Positions 34,649 to 43,727 of a stretch of 64,000 bases of DNA are shown piece after piece; the stretch's first letter is position 1, and every line of letters begins with the position of its first letter. The DNA comes from Croceibacterium salegens. Its GTDB lineage: Bacteria > Pseudomonadota > Alphaproteobacteria > Sphingomonadales > Sphingomonadaceae. Both the position numbers and the translations under genes were made by a program. The stretch is taken from contig NZ_WTYM01000021.1 of NCBI RefSeq assembly GCF_009827435.1, forward strand, positions 102,466 through 166,465, written 5' to 3'. The notes beneath the pieces are model-generated. The model did not search any database, had not been told where the DNA came from, and saw only the letters and a program-made list of their open reading frames with translations.

Positions 34649-35842
34649 ATGACCGAGACCAGCATCCTGGCCCAGGCCACCCGCCCGTTCCGCGCCCTGT
34701 TCGAAAGCGATGCCAAGGAAGGCTTGCTGCTGATCGTGGTGGCCGTCGCCGCAATGATCGCCGCCAACACGGCGCTGGCCGGGCCCTATCACGACCTGTT
34801 CCACAGCACGTTCACGTGGGGGCCGATCCCCAAGCTGAACACGCTGCACCTGTGGATCAACGATGCGGTGATGGCGGTGTTCTTCTTCGTCGTCGGGCTG
34901 GAGGTGAAGCGCGAGCTGATGGCGGGCGACCTGTCGGACCCGCAGACGCTGCGCCTGCCGGTCATGGCCGCCTTCGCGGGAATGGCGCTTCCTGCCTTGA
35001 TCTACATCCTCGTGGTCGGCGAGGACCCGGTGCTCGACCGCGGCTGGGCCATTCCGGCGGCGACCGACATCGCCTTCGCCATGGGGGTCATCGGCCTGCT
35101 CGGCAAGCGCGTGCCGCAATCGGCGCGGCTGTTCCTGCTGACGGTGGCCATCGTCGACGACATCGGTGCGGTGCTGATCATCGCCTTCTTCTTCACCGCC
35201 AAGATCAAGCTGCTCTGGCTGTTCGCCTCGATCGCCGCCTTCGCGGGGCTGGTTCTGCTCAACTGGCTGCACGTGGGCAAGCGCCGGGCCTACATTGCGC
35301 TGGCAATCGTGCTGTGGTTCTGCGTGCTTCATTCGGGCGTCCACGCCACCATCGCCGGGGTGCTCGCCGCCTTCACCATCCCGATGAAGAAGGACGACGG
35401 GGAGCCGCTGCTGCTTAACCTCGAACACGCCCTCGTCGGTTGGAACGCCTACCTAGTGGTGCCGCTGTTCGGGTTCGCCAACGCCGGGGTCGACCTTCGC
35501 GGTCTCGGGATCGGCGCGCTGTTCGCCCCGCTGCCGCTGGCCATCGCCGCGGGGCTGGTGATCGGCAAGCAGGCCGGGGTCTTCGGCGCGGTCGTGCTGG
35601 CGGAAAACCTCGGCATCGCGCGGCGACCAGAGGGGACCACGTGGATGCAGGTCTGGGGCCTGTCGGCGCTGTGCGGAATCGGCTTCACCATGAGCCTGTT
35701 CATCGGCACGATGGCCTTCACCGGATACGACGCGCTCTACGAGCAGGCGAAGCTCGGCGTGCTGACCGGCACCTTCACCTCGCTGGTGCTTGGCTATGTG
35801 ATCCTGTTGCTGGCGCCGCAAGGAAAGACCGAAGCGGACTAA
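34649..35842 (+). CDS. nhaA: Na+/H+ antiporter NhaA
   Basis: 397 aa, about twelve membrane helices. The sodium site is read from VDDIGAVLIIAFFF (paired Asp in the middle helix) and the discontinuous helix GWAIPAATDIAFAMGVIGLL; the pore-lining ADKEG-type N-terminal helix is FESDAKEGLLLIVV. NhaA exchanges two protons for one sodium across the inner membrane and is central to alkaline/salt tolerance. It converges on nhaD, sharing CTAA. Confidence 0.94.
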   Translation: MTETSILAQATRPFRALFESDAKEGLLLIVVAVAAMIAANTALAGPYHDLFHSTFTWGPIPKLNTLHLWINDAVMAVFFFVVGLEVKRELMAGDLSDPQTLRLPVMAAFAGMALPALIYILVVGEDPVLDRGWAIPAATDIAFAMGVIGLLGKRVPQSARLFLLTVAIVDDIGAVLIIAFFFTAKIKLLWLFASIAAFAGLVLLNWLHVGKRRAYIALAIVLWFCVLHSGVHATIAGVLAAFTIPMKKDDGEPLLLNLEHALVGWNAYLVVPLFGFANAGVDLRGLGIGALFAPLPLAIAAGLVIGKQAGVFGAVVLAENLGIARRPEGTTWMQVWGLSALCGIGFTMSLFIGTMAFTGYDALYEQAKLGVLTGTFTSLVLGYVILLLAPQGKTEAD

Positions 35843-37140
35843 ACCAAGGCGGCGTGGCCGATAACTTCCTGCTGCAGGATGTAGACCGCGGCCCCGGCAA
35901 GGTAGCCGACCAGCGCGAGCAGGCTGAAGCGCTTGAGGTACCAGATGAAGTCGATCCGCTCGAGGCCCATGGCGGCCACGCCCGCCGCCGAACCGATAAT
36001 CAGGATCGAGCCGCCCGTCCCGGCGCAGTAGGCGAGGAATTCCCACAGGAAGCTGTCGGTCGGGTGGACGTCCATCGAGTACATTCCCATCGCGCCGGCG
36101 ACCATCGGCACGTTGTCGACCACGGCGCTGACGAAGCCGATGGCGATGACGATCAGGTCAAGCCGCCCGAACACCTGGTCGAGCCAGTCGGCCAGCCAAT
36201 GGAGCACGCCTGAATGTTCGAGCGTGGCGACGGCGAGCAGGATGCCGATGAAGAAGGTGATCGCGCTCATGTCGATCCGCGCCAGCGCGTGGGCGATGGT
36301 GACGTGCTTGCGCTCGCCATAGGGCTTTTCCATGTGCACGCGGTCGGCCAGCGCCCAGAGGATGCCGAGGCCGAACAACATGCCGAGAAACGGCGGCAGG
36401 TGGGTCACCGTCTTGAACACCGGGACCGAGACCAGCGCGAGCAGGCCGGCGGTGAAGATCAGGTTGCGTTCGAACGGCGGGATCTCGCGCGTGCCTTCTT
36501 CCGCTGGCGACTTTTCGGGGGCGAGGATGGGCTTGCCGCGCAGGCCGTAGGCGACGATCGCGAGGGGGACCGCCATGTTGACCAGCGAAGGCAGGATCAG
36601 CTTGCCGATTATCGCGGTGGTCGTCACCTGCCCGCCGATCCACAGCATCGTCGTCGTCACGTCGCCCATCGGCGACCAGGCGCCGCCGGCGTTGGCGGCG
36701 ATCACAATCATGCCGGCAAAGAGCAGGCGATCGGAGCGATCGGCGAGCAGGCGCTTGCACAGCGAGATCATCACGATCGTCGTCGTCAGGTTGTCGAGGA
36801 TCGCGCTGAGGAAGAAGGTCACCACGCAGATAAACATCATCAGCGTGGCCAGCGTGCTGGCGCGCAACCGGCTGGTGATGACCGCAAAACCGTCGTGCGC
36901 GTCGATCACTTCGACGATGGTCATGGCCCCGAGCAGGAAGAAGGCGATCTGCGCGGTTTCGACAAGCGAGGTGTTGAGCTCCTCGTCGACGATCTCGGGC
37001 AAGCCGGTCGCCATGGCGTAGATCGTCCACAGCAGCCCGGCGCCGATCAGCGCCGCGGCGGACTTGTTGACCTTGAGCGGTTCTTCCAGCGCGATGGCGG
37101 TGTAGGCGAGGACGAAGACGGTAACGAGCAGGGCAGTCAT
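35839..37140 (-). CDS. nhaD: Na+/H+ antiporter NhaD
   Basis: 433 aa of the ion-transporter superfamily. It shows the NhaD family features: FLSAILDNLTTTIVMISLCK and FVSAVVDNVPMVAGAMGMYS, with the paired DN residues, and a duplicated hairpin topology of about 12 helices. NhaD expels Na+ or Li+ in exchange for protons and is common in marine alphaproteobacteria. ATG 37140 was preferred over an upstream GTG because AGGGG stands at a suitable distance. It is the convergent neighbour of nhaA, so two unrelated sodium antiporters lie tail to tail. Confidence 0.9.
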   Translation of the reverse strand: MTALLVTVFVLAYTAIALEEPLKVNKSAAALIGAGLLWTIYAMATGLPEIVDEELNTSLVETAQIAFFLLGAMTIVEVIDAHDGFAVITSRLRASTLATLMMFICVVTFFLSAILDNLTTTIVMISLCKRLLADRSDRLLFAGMIVIAANAGGAWSPMGDVTTTMLWIGGQVTTTAIIGKLILPSLVNMAVPLAIVAYGLRGKPILAPEKSPAEEGTREIPPFERNLIFTAGLLALVSVPVFKTVTHLPPFLGMLFGLGILWALADRVHMEKPYGERKHVTIAHALARIDMSAITFFIGILLAVATLEHSGVLHWLADWLDQVFGRLDLIVIAIGFVSAVVDNVPMVAGAMGMYSMDVHPTDSFLWEFLAYCAGTGGSILIIGSAAGVAAMGLERIDFIWYLKRFSLLALVGYLAGAAVYILQQEVIGHAALV

Positions 37141-37215
37141 GCCCACCCCTGTGGCAAATTCGCGGAGCCGATGCGAGGGAAACCGGGCGCTGGGCCCGGA
37201 TAAGACCTTATCGGA

Positions 37216-37653
37216 TCACCAGCTTCCGGTGTTTTCCATGCTCGCCCAGGGTTCCTGAGGTTCGAGGTGGCCGTCCTGCAGCAGTTCGACCGAGATGCCG
37301 TCGGGCGAGCGGACGAAGGCCATGTGGCCGTCGCGCGGGGGCCGGTTGATGGTCACCCCGGCGTCGGCCAGCCGCTGGCAGGTCTCGTAGATGTTCTCCA
37401 CGCGGTAGGCGAGGTGGCCGAAGTTGCGGCCGCCGCCGTATTCCTCGGGCGCGCTGCCGTCCTCGGGCGGCCAGTTGTAGGTCAGCTCGACCTCGGCGAC
37501 GTCCTTCTGCCCGGGCGCGGCCATGAAGATCAGCGTGAAGCGGCCCTTCACGCTCTCCATCCGCCGGACCTCCTCGAGGCCGAGGAGCTTGAAGAAGCTC
37601 ACGGTGGCGTCGGGGTCGGCGACGCGGATCATGGAATGGAGGTATTTCACCAT
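37216..37653 (-). CDS. gloA: glyoxalase I (lactoylglutathione lyase), VOC family
   Basis: 145 aa. Two beta-alpha-beta-beta-beta modules are present, with metal ligands His6 (KYLHSMIRV), Glu56 (VAEVELTYNW), His80 (NFGHLAYRV) and Glu123 (ISVELLQDG), in the spacing of GloA. It isomerises the methylglyoxal-glutathione hemithioacetal to lactoylglutathione. It is single-gene and divergent from the SIMPL gene. Confidence 0.92.
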   Translation of the reverse strand: MVKYLHSMIRVADPDATVSFFKLLGLEEVRRMESVKGRFTLIFMAAPGQKDVAEVELTYNWPPEDGSAPEEYGGGRNFGHLAYRVENIYETCQRLADAGVTINRPPRDGHMAFVRSPDGISVELLQDGHLEPQEPWASMENTGSW

Positions 37654-37753
37654 GGCGAGGGTCCTTCGTTCAAAATCGGTTCATCGACAAAATTGCACAA
37701 CTCGTCGCACAGTTCGTCCGATTGCCGGATGTACTTCATCAGGGAGACTAGCG

Positions 37754-38518
37754 ATGCCCACCCCCTCAGATCAAGCGCCAGAAACCTCCACCAACCGCCT
37801 CGGCTTCCTGCGAAACGGCGCGACCCAGCGCTGGCTCGGCACCGCCGCGATCCTCTCCGTCGGCATGATCGCCGGCGGCTACCTGCTCGGCGACGGCCTG
37901 CTCCGCGCCAAGGAGGCGGACCGCTCGGTCACCGTCCGCGGCCTGGCCGAGCGCGACGTCACCGCCGACCTCGCGACCTGGACGCTGAGCTATTCCTCGA
38001 CCAGCACCGACCTCGGCCAGGCGCAGGCCAAGTTGCAGGCCGACACGCGGGCCATCGCTGCGTTCTTCAACGGACTGGGCTTTCCCGCCGACGCCGTGCA
38101 GCCCACCGGCGCCAACGTCTCGAGCTATACCGGCGACAACGGCGTGACGCGCTACACCGTGCGCCAGCGCATGACCCTGCGCAGCAACGACATCGATCGC
38201 GCGCAGAAGGCCGTGGCGAAGCAATTCGACCTGATCGACCGCGGAGTCCTCCTCGAGGAAGGTTCGGCGATTTCGTATACCTTCACCAAGCTCAACGACA
38301 TCAAGCCGGAGATGGTGGCAGAGGCTACCAAGGATGCGCGCGCGTCGGCCGAACAGTTCGCCCAGGACAGCGGCGCCTCAGTCGGTTCGATCAAGGATGC
38401 GACGCAGGGCTATTTCACGATTGAATCGCGCGACGGGGAAAGCGGCGGCTGGGGCGCCGCGGACACGCCTTACAAGAAGGTCCGGGTGGTCACCACGGTC
38501 GACTTCTCGCTCGGTTAG
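37754..38518 (+). CDS. SIMPL-domain (DUF541) protein
   Basis: 254 aa. One membrane helix (WLGTAAILSVGMIAGGYLLG, ~27-46) anchors a periplasmic SIMPL domain: SVTVRGLAERDVTADLATW, then TGANVSSYTGDNGVTRYTV and KVRVVTTVDFSLG at the end. Family function is unclear; some members are linked to oxidative stress and outer-membrane homeostasis. ATG 37754 follows AGGGAG by seven bases. Confidence 0.85.
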   Translation: MPTPSDQAPETSTNRLGFLRNGATQRWLGTAAILSVGMIAGGYLLGDGLLRAKEADRSVTVRGLAERDVTADLATWTLSYSSTSTDLGQAQAKLQADTRAIAAFFNGLGFPADAVQPTGANVSSYTGDNGVTRYTVRQRMTLRSNDIDRAQKAVAKQFDLIDRGVLLEEGSAISYTFTKLNDIKPEMVAEATKDARASAEQFAQDSGASVGSIKDATQGYFTIESRDGESGGWGAADTPYKKVRVVTTVDFSLG

Positions 38519-38525
38519 GCCGACG

Positions 38526-38560
38526 AAAAAGGACCCGCCCCGCGTGAGCGGGACGGGTCC
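38526..38560 (-). terminator. Rho-independent terminator of the porin gene
   Basis: A 13-bp stem with one mismatch (38531-38543 with 38548-38560, loop GTGA) followed, on the minus strand, by five T residues at 38530-38526. It begins 21 bases after the porin stop. Because the plus-strand side lacks a T tract, it serves the porin gene rather than the SIMPL gene. Confidence 0.85.
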
Positions 38561-38581
38561 AATCGTTCGCCGGTAATGCGA

Positions 38582-39328
38582 TCAGAATTCGACCGAAAGC
38601 GTACCCACGATGGCGTCGTCGGTGAAGCCGTTGATCGAAGGACCTTCGACGCCGACATACGACACACCGACCGACAGCGCACCGAGCACGGTCGCGCTGG
38701 CACCGATCGACCAGTCGAGACCGGAGTCGTCGAGCGTGCCCGCCAGGAACGGCGGCGCGAGAACGCCGTCGGTGTAGCCGAGGTGCGCCGAGAGGCTGAT
38801 CGGGGTTTCGGGAATCGCCACACCGAAGTCGGTGTAGATGTAGAGGTTGTCGTCGCTGCCCAGCGAATCCTGGCTCCAGGCGTAGGCGACACCGACGGTC
38901 GCATCGACCGGGCCGAGCGTCGTGCTGAGCGAGGCATAGGGCTCGAAGTAGTCGAGATCGAGACCGCCGACACCACCCGGATAGTAGTAATACAGCAGGC
39001 CGACATCGATCGCGAGACCTTCGGTCACATCGCCGCTCCAGCCACCGTAGATGTCGATTTCGGTCGAGCCATAAAGACCACCCTCGATCGAGGAGCCCCA
39101 GGTGCCGATGTAGAAGCCGCTATCGTGAGCGACATCGATACCGCCCTGGATGGCAGCATCGCCGCCCGAGAGCGACACACCGCGGAAACGGTAATCGGTG
39201 ACGACCGCAGCGTTGCCCGAAACCGAGAAGCCGCTGGTGTCTTCTTCCTGCGCCATGGCAGGGGTGGCAACAAGTGCCGCGCCGGCGAGCGCGGTAGCGG
39301 CGAAAAGGCCGCGGATGGACGTAAGCAT
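38582..39328 (-). CDS. TorF-family outer-membrane porin
   Basis: 248 aa with a signal peptide (MLTSIRGLFAATALAGAALV, cut near AMAQEED). The mature protein is a beta-barrel of the TorF (TIGR02001) type: FSVSGNAAVVTDYRFRGVSL at its start and VGTLSVEF at the end, where Phe is the outer-membrane sorting residue. It probably passes small solutes. GAGGAA stands seven bases before ATG 39328, which decides the start over an upstream TTG. A strong terminator follows. Confidence 0.85.
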   Translation of the reverse strand: MLTSIRGLFAATALAGAALVATPAMAQEEDTSGFSVSGNAAVVTDYRFRGVSLSGGDAAIQGGIDVAHDSGFYIGTWGSSIEGGLYGSTEIDIYGGWSGDVTEGLAIDVGLLYYYYPGGVGGLDLDYFEPYASLSTTLGPVDATVGVAYAWSQDSLGSDDNLYIYTDFGVAIPETPISLSAHLGYTDGVLAPPFLAGTLDDSGLDWSIGASATVLGALSVGVSYVGVEGPSINGFTDDAIVGTLSVEF

Positions 39329-39619
39329 TGGCAATTTCCTCAATTGCTGATGTGAAACTATGCTTCGTCCCTACCTGCGAATTCGCACGGCCTGCCTCGT
39401 TTGGATGGACATGGCTTCATGCGAATGCAGCAATAAACTGCACAGCGGTGCTGCATCGCACAAGAGAAAGTTGCGCGCGTCGCTATTGGTTATAGCAATG
39501 TGTGTCCAATCGGCATCACATTAACGCCACGGCAAGTTGCTCGGGCACATGCGGTAGCCAAAAGAGTTCCACTGTTGCACTGCAATGCGAAAGACCTACA
39601 TCCCCGACGCCAAGCCGAT

Positions 39620-40423
39620 ATGTTGAAAGCAATTCGCCATCTTTTCGCCCGCGATGAAGAACGACCCGCGGCAGGTGTGCCCGCGGGTCAGCGGGTCTAT
39701 GCCGTAGGAGACCTGCACGGGCGGCTCGACCTGTTCGATGCGCTGATCGATGCGATCGAAGCAGACGATGCCGCAGCAGGGCCGGCGGATACGACTGTCG
39801 TCCTTCTCGGCGACCTCGTCGATCGCGGGCCCGACAGTGCCGGGGTCGTCGCAAGGGCGCGCGACTGGCAGCGTCAGCGCAAGGTCCGCATCCTGACCGG
39901 CAATCACGAGGAAATGTTCCTCAAGAGCTTCAGCGACCGCGACATGCTGCGGCACTTCCTGCGCTATGGCGGACGCGAGACGGTGCTCAGCTACGGCATC
40001 GATCGCCACGTCTACAACGCCGCCGAGATCGAGGACGTGCAGTCGATGATGAACGCCTGCGTGCCGCAGGAAGACCGCGATTTCATCGATGGCTTTGAGG
40101 ACATGATCGCGATCGGCGACTATCTGTTCGTCCATGCCGGGATCCTTCCCGAGACACCCTTCGAGGAACAGGAACGCAAGTACCTGCGCTGGATTCGCGA
40201 ACCGTTCCTGTCGCACGCCGCGCCGCACGGTGCGGTCGTAGTCCACGGCCACACGATCTTCGATGAGCCCGACGACCGTGGCAACCGCATCGGCATTGAT
40301 ACCGGCGCCTATTGCAACGGTCGCCTGACCGCGCTCGTCCTTGAAGGCAAGGATCGTCGCTATCTCGAAGCGATCGAACTCGACGGGGCGATTACCGCCA
40401 CGCCGCGCGACCTCGCCGCCTGA
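39620..40423 (+). CDS. metallophosphoesterase / serine-threonine phosphatase (PrpA-like)
   Basis: 267 aa. The PPP metal motifs are GDLHGR at 30-35, GDLVDRG at 64-70 and GNHEE at 94-98, with the later FVHAGI and VVVHGHT histidines. Related phosphatases dephosphorylate phosphoproteins or diadenosine tetraphosphate. ATG 39620 gives the standard N-terminus; the frame extends upstream without homology. It is convergent with the RNase P RNA gene. Confidence 0.88.
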   Translation: MLKAIRHLFARDEERPAAGVPAGQRVYAVGDLHGRLDLFDALIDAIEADDAAAGPADTTVVLLGDLVDRGPDSAGVVARARDWQRQRKVRILTGNHEEMFLKSFSDRDMLRHFLRYGGRETVLSYGIDRHVYNAAEIEDVQSMMNACVPQEDRDFIDGFEDMIAIGDYLFVHAGILPETPFEEQERKYLRWIREPFLSHAAPHGAVVVHGHTIFDEPDDRGNRIGIDTGAYCNGRLTALVLEGKDRRYLEAIELDGAITATPRDLAA

Positions 40424-40436
40424 TCCGTCGGGAAAA

Positions 40437-40853
40437 GTGCCAGGGGACCTGTAAGCCGGGTTCTGTCCCACGGGCGGTATCTCGAAAGACCCACGCCGCA
40501 GGGGCAGCCATTCATCTCGGCCGCATGTTGCCATGCGGCTCCAGCAACCAACCCGGGCCTCTCGGGACGAAACACCCCTGCTTTTGACAGCACGAGACCC
40601 CTATTCGGTCTTGCTCCAGGTGGGGTTTGCCTTGCGACGTCCGTTACCGGCCGCCCGGTGCGCTGTTACCGCACCCTTTCACCCTTGCCTGTGCCCTTCA
40701 GGGGCCATCGGCGGTATACTCTCTGTGGCACTTTCCCTCGGCTCGCGTCCGAAGATACTCACCGGGCGGGCGTTACCCGCCACCTTCGTTTCGCGGAGCC
40801 CGGACTTTCCTCGGCGTAGCAAGCTACGACGCGGCTGCCCGGTCCCCTGGCAC
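40437..40853 (-). ncRNA. rnpB: RNase P RNA (bacterial type A)
   Basis: Read on the minus strand, the P1 arms GTGCCAGGGGACC (40853-40841) and GGTCCCCTGGCAC (40449-40437) pair exactly. Between them are GAGGAAAGTCCGGGCTCC and GGGTGAAAGGGTGCGGTAA near the 5' side and AGAACCCGGCTTACAGG at the 3' end, the universal core. Length is about 417 nt. P1 is followed by TTTT and can act as terminator. The 5' end lies four bases beyond the stop of the AmpD-like gene, so its promoter must be inside that gene. Confidence 0.95.
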
Positions 40854-40857
40854 GCGG

Positions 40858-41568
40858 CTACCTAGTGCGTCCCTGGTCGCGATCCAAGAGCAATTGGAAC
40901 AGGATCGCGCGAATCTGTCCGTCGACCTGCCCATCGATCTTGTGCGGTCTCCAGCGCCGCTGGAACGCTTCGACCGCCTTGTGCCCATCGGAAATGTCAT
41001 ATCCGAAGCGCTCGAGCGCGAGATAGAAGGCGCCGTCATTGTCGAACGGATCGCCCAGTTCGAGCTTCTCCGGACGCGGCAGGGCAAGCCGGTATTCCGC
41101 CAGCCGCTCCCATGGAAAGAGCTCGCCCGGATCGAGCTTGCGCGTCGGGGCAATGTCGGAATGGCCGACGACATTGGCGCGCGGGATGTCGTGGTACTTC
41201 ACGATTCGGTGAAGCAGTGGGACCAGCGCCTCGATCTGCGCCTCGGGAAACGGGCGATAGCCGTTGGTATGGCCGGGGTTCTGCAATTCGATCCCGATCG
41301 AACGGCTGTTCACGTTGGAATGCCCGCGCCAGTAGCTCACGCCTGCGTGCCAGGCGCGCTTGTCCTCTGCCACCAGCCGGACGACCTCCCCCACTTCGGT
41401 GATCAGGTAGTGTGCACTGACTTCGGCCTCGGGATCGCACATGCGCTCGATCGCCGCTTCGGGCGTGAGCATGTCGGTATAATGCAGCACGACCATCGAG
41501 ACCGGCTCGTCGCCGCGCTCGTTCCAGTTGGGCGAGGGAACTTCGCGGTGGACCAGTTCTTCAGCCAT
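40858..41568 (-). CDS. N-acetylmuramoyl-L-alanine amidase, AmpD/amidase_2 type
   Basis: 236 aa. The amidase_2 zinc site is His29 (MVVLHYTDM), with further ligands in the NVVGHSDIAPTRKLDPG block. The last ~70 residues resemble a peptidoglycan-binding domain (AFYLALERFGYDISDGHKAV). AmpD proteins cleave anhydro-muropeptides during wall recycling; lack of a signal peptide supports a cytoplasmic role. It overlaps nothing but ends four bases before the RNase P RNA 5' end. Confidence 0.88.
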   Translation of the reverse strand: MAEELVHREVPSPNWNERGDEPVSMVVLHYTDMLTPEAAIERMCDPEAEVSAHYLITEVGEVVRLVAEDKRAWHAGVSYWRGHSNVNSRSIGIELQNPGHTNGYRPFPEAQIEALVPLLHRIVKYHDIPRANVVGHSDIAPTRKLDPGELFPWERLAEYRLALPRPEKLELGDPFDNDGAFYLALERFGYDISDGHKAVEAFQRRWRPHKIDGQVDGQIRAILFQLLLDRDQGRTR

Positions 41569-41595
41569 GTCCGCTCGCCCTCCTTTCCGGCCACG

Positions 41596-42234
41596 TTAGA
41601 CGTCGGGCAGGATCGCCCCCATGACCAGCGCCTCGTCGCTGAGGGCATACTGGACACCGCCGCCGCAACGATCGGCGATGAGACGGATCATGTGTGCCGG
41701 CGCGGTGCGTCCCGACAAGGCCTCAGGCGGAAGCGAGCCGTCGAGCGCCATACCGATCGACTTGTCGAAGGCGATCTTGTCGCCTGCCGCCCTGACGGCG
41801 ATCTCGGTCGCCCCGTCGCGCTTCTCGGCGCCGACGTCGAGCTGACCGCCGCGCGGCAGCGAATCGATGCCGATGGCGGCGAGATTCAGCAGGACCTTAA
41901 CCGCGGGCTTGGGCAGTTCCGGATCGCCGACCGCCCATTGCAGCGCGATGCGCCCGTTGTCGCCGACGAGGCCCTGGACCAGGTCGCGCGGTTCCTGGGT
42001 AGGAACGGCATCGCCGAACCCGCCCGCAGCACCGTAGGCGAGGCGGAAGAACTTCAGCTTGTCGGCGCTGATCCTGGCGCTCTGTTCGAGCAGCTCCATG
42101 CAGCGCTGGCGCATTTCCGGGTCGCGTTCGTCGCGCAGCAATTCGATCCCGTTGCTGAGGGCACCGACCGGACTGAGCATGTCGTGGCAGAGGCGGGAAC
42201 AGAGAAGCGAAGCGAGGTCGACCGTTTCTGGCAT
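41596..42234 (-). CDS. chpT: ChpT-type histidine phosphotransferase
   Basis: 212 aa of the HPTransfase family, which relays phosphate from CckA to CtrA and CpdR in alphaproteobacterial cell-cycle control. His17 in LLCSRLCHDMLSPVGALSNG is the phosphoacceptor. The rest folds as a histidine-kinase-like dimer without ATP binding (GIELLRDERDP; IALQWAVGDPELPKPAVKVL). No cckA or ctrA is in the window. Confidence 0.85.
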   Translation of the reverse strand: MPETVDLASLLCSRLCHDMLSPVGALSNGIELLRDERDPEMRQRCMELLEQSARISADKLKFFRLAYGAAGGFGDAVPTQEPRDLVQGLVGDNGRIALQWAVGDPELPKPAVKVLLNLAAIGIDSLPRGGQLDVGAEKRDGATEIAVRAAGDKIAFDKSIGMALDGSLPPEALSGRTAPAHMIRLIADRCGGGVQYALSDEALVMGAILPDV

Positions 42235-42243
42235 TCGATACCC

Positions 42244-42642
42244 CTAGCGATTGTGTACTCCGGTTGGAAGCTCGTCGAAGCCTCCGTCCCCCGCACGCCA
42301 GAATCGGACTGTCCCGTTGGCGACGATTGCCCAGACTTTTCCGTCGTTTTCCGCACCGGCGATATCGGCTGGCGAGGGTTCCGCTCCCCCGGTGGGATGC
42401 GAATGGTAGTAACCGATTACTTCCGGACCACCCGACCGTGCTGCGCGGTGGGCGTCGATCAGGGCCTGCGGGTCGATCTCGAAATGGGTGGCCGGATCGG
42501 GGTGGACGTTTTGCGCCAGAACGACTGCCTCGATGTGCCCTCTGTGACCCAGCAACAGTCCGCACGCTTCGTTCGGGGCCGCTGCCTTCGCCTCGGCCAG
42601 CAATCGCTCGAACGCGCCCCTTGTCACCTCGATGTTCGCCAC
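42244..42642 (-). CDS. JAMM/MPN-type metalloprotease (Mov34 family)
   Basis: 132 aa. The JAMM zinc motif is complete: Glu25 (APNEACGLLLG), His80 and His82 in YYHSHPTGGAEPSPAD, Ser90 and Asp93. Prokaryotic members remove ubiquitin-like peptides or process ThiS/MoaD-type carriers; no such gene is adjacent. It lies nine bases upstream of chpT on the same strand and is divergent from rluD, so a shared transcript with chpT is likely. Confidence 0.88.
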   Translation of the reverse strand: MANIEVTRGAFERLLAEAKAAAPNEACGLLLGHRGHIEAVVLAQNVHPDPATHFEIDPQALIDAHRAARSGGPEVIGYYHSHPTGGAEPSPADIAGAENDGKVWAIVANGTVRFWRAGDGGFDELPTGVHNR

Positions 42643-42656
42643 CCATTTCCACTAGC

Positions 42657-43601
42657 ATGGGGGACGGGGAAATCATCACCGGAACGCTGCCGGGCGGGTC
42701 GAGGCTCGACAAGGCATTGGCCGATGTTGCCGGCCTGTCGCGCGCGCGCATCCAGGCGCTGATCGCGGAAGGAGCCGTCTCGGTGGGCGGCGTTCCGGCC
42801 TCGCAGGCCTCGGCAAAATGCGATGAAGGCACGCCGTTCACCATCGCCCTGCCCGCGCTGGCCGAATCGGACGCGCTGCCGCAGGACATCCCGCTGACCG
42901 TGGTTTTCGAGGACGACTACCTGATCGTCGTCGACAAGCCCTCCGGCATGGTCGTGCACCCGGCGACGGGCAATCGCGACGGCACTTTGGTAAATGCGCT
43001 GCTGCATCACTGCGCCGGGAACCTTTCGGGCATCTCGGGCGTTGCACGTCCAGGGATCGTGCATCGCATAGACAAGGATACCTCCGGACTGCTGGTAGCC
43101 GCCAAGACGGATGCCGCGCATGAAGGGCTGGCGAAGCAGTTCGCCGACCATTCGATCGAGCGCGTCTATCTGGCCATGTGCAACGGCCATCCGTCACCTC
43201 CGCAGGGCACGATTCGCGGCAGGATCGGACGTTCCGATGCCAACCGCAAGAAAATGGCCCTGCTTCCCGACAATTCCAGTCGCGGGAAGCATGCCGTCAC
43301 CCACTACAAGGTGCTGGAAAGACTGGAGAACTGTGCACTCGTCGAATGTCGGCTGGAAACCGGCCGCACCCACCAGGTGCGGGTTCACCTTGCGTCAATC
43401 GGCCATGCGCTACTGGGAGACCCTGTCTATGGCAGGCCACCTCCATCGCTCCGGCCGATTCTCAAGGCCCTCGACTTCCATCGTCAGGCGCTTCACGCCG
43501 CGATTCTCGGCTTCGTTCACCCGATTACCGGGCAGAAGCTTGAGTTTTCGAGTGAATTGCCCGCCGATATGAAGGAACTTATCGACGAAACCGGTCATTG
43601 A
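42657..43601 (+). CDS. rluD: 23S rRNA pseudouridine synthase RluD
   Basis: 314 aa. An S4 domain (RLDKALADVAGLSRARIQAL) precedes the catalytic domain, in which Asp139 of HRIDKDTSGLLVA is the nucleophile. GRTHQVRVHLASIGHALLGD and DPVYGRP are the RluD landmarks. It makes the three pseudouridines of helix 69 in 23S rRNA. ATG 42657 is 14 bases from the divergent JAMM gene, so both promoters overlap within or beyond these ends. rpoH follows on the same strand. Confidence 0.92.
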   Translation: MGDGEIITGTLPGGSRLDKALADVAGLSRARIQALIAEGAVSVGGVPASQASAKCDEGTPFTIALPALAESDALPQDIPLTVVFEDDYLIVVDKPSGMVVHPATGNRDGTLVNALLHHCAGNLSGISGVARPGIVHRIDKDTSGLLVAAKTDAAHEGLAKQFADHSIERVYLAMCNGHPSPPQGTIRGRIGRSDANRKKMALLPDNSSRGKHAVTHYKVLERLENCALVECRLETGRTHQVRVHLASIGHALLGDPVYGRPPPSLRPILKALDFHRQALHAAILGFVHPITGQKLEFSSELPADMKELIDETGH

Positions 43602-43644
43602 AATCGATGAACTGCACCCTGTCCTGCAGGGAAATCTGTTATAT

Positions 43645-43656
43645 ACATTGCAATGT
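43645..43656 (+). promoter_or_regulatory. perfect 12-bp palindrome upstream of rpoH
   Basis: ACATTGCAATGT lies 72 bases before the rpoH start in an AT-rich patch (TTATATACATTG) that could hold a -10 element. Such a palindrome is a possible operator or promoter part, but no known factor was matched. Confidence 0.3.
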
Positions 43657-43727
43657 GGCTGCACCGCCCGGGTGCCCAAAAAGGGGCCTGAGCACCGCGG
43701 TCGACGAAAGAAAGGTTTGGGTAAGAC

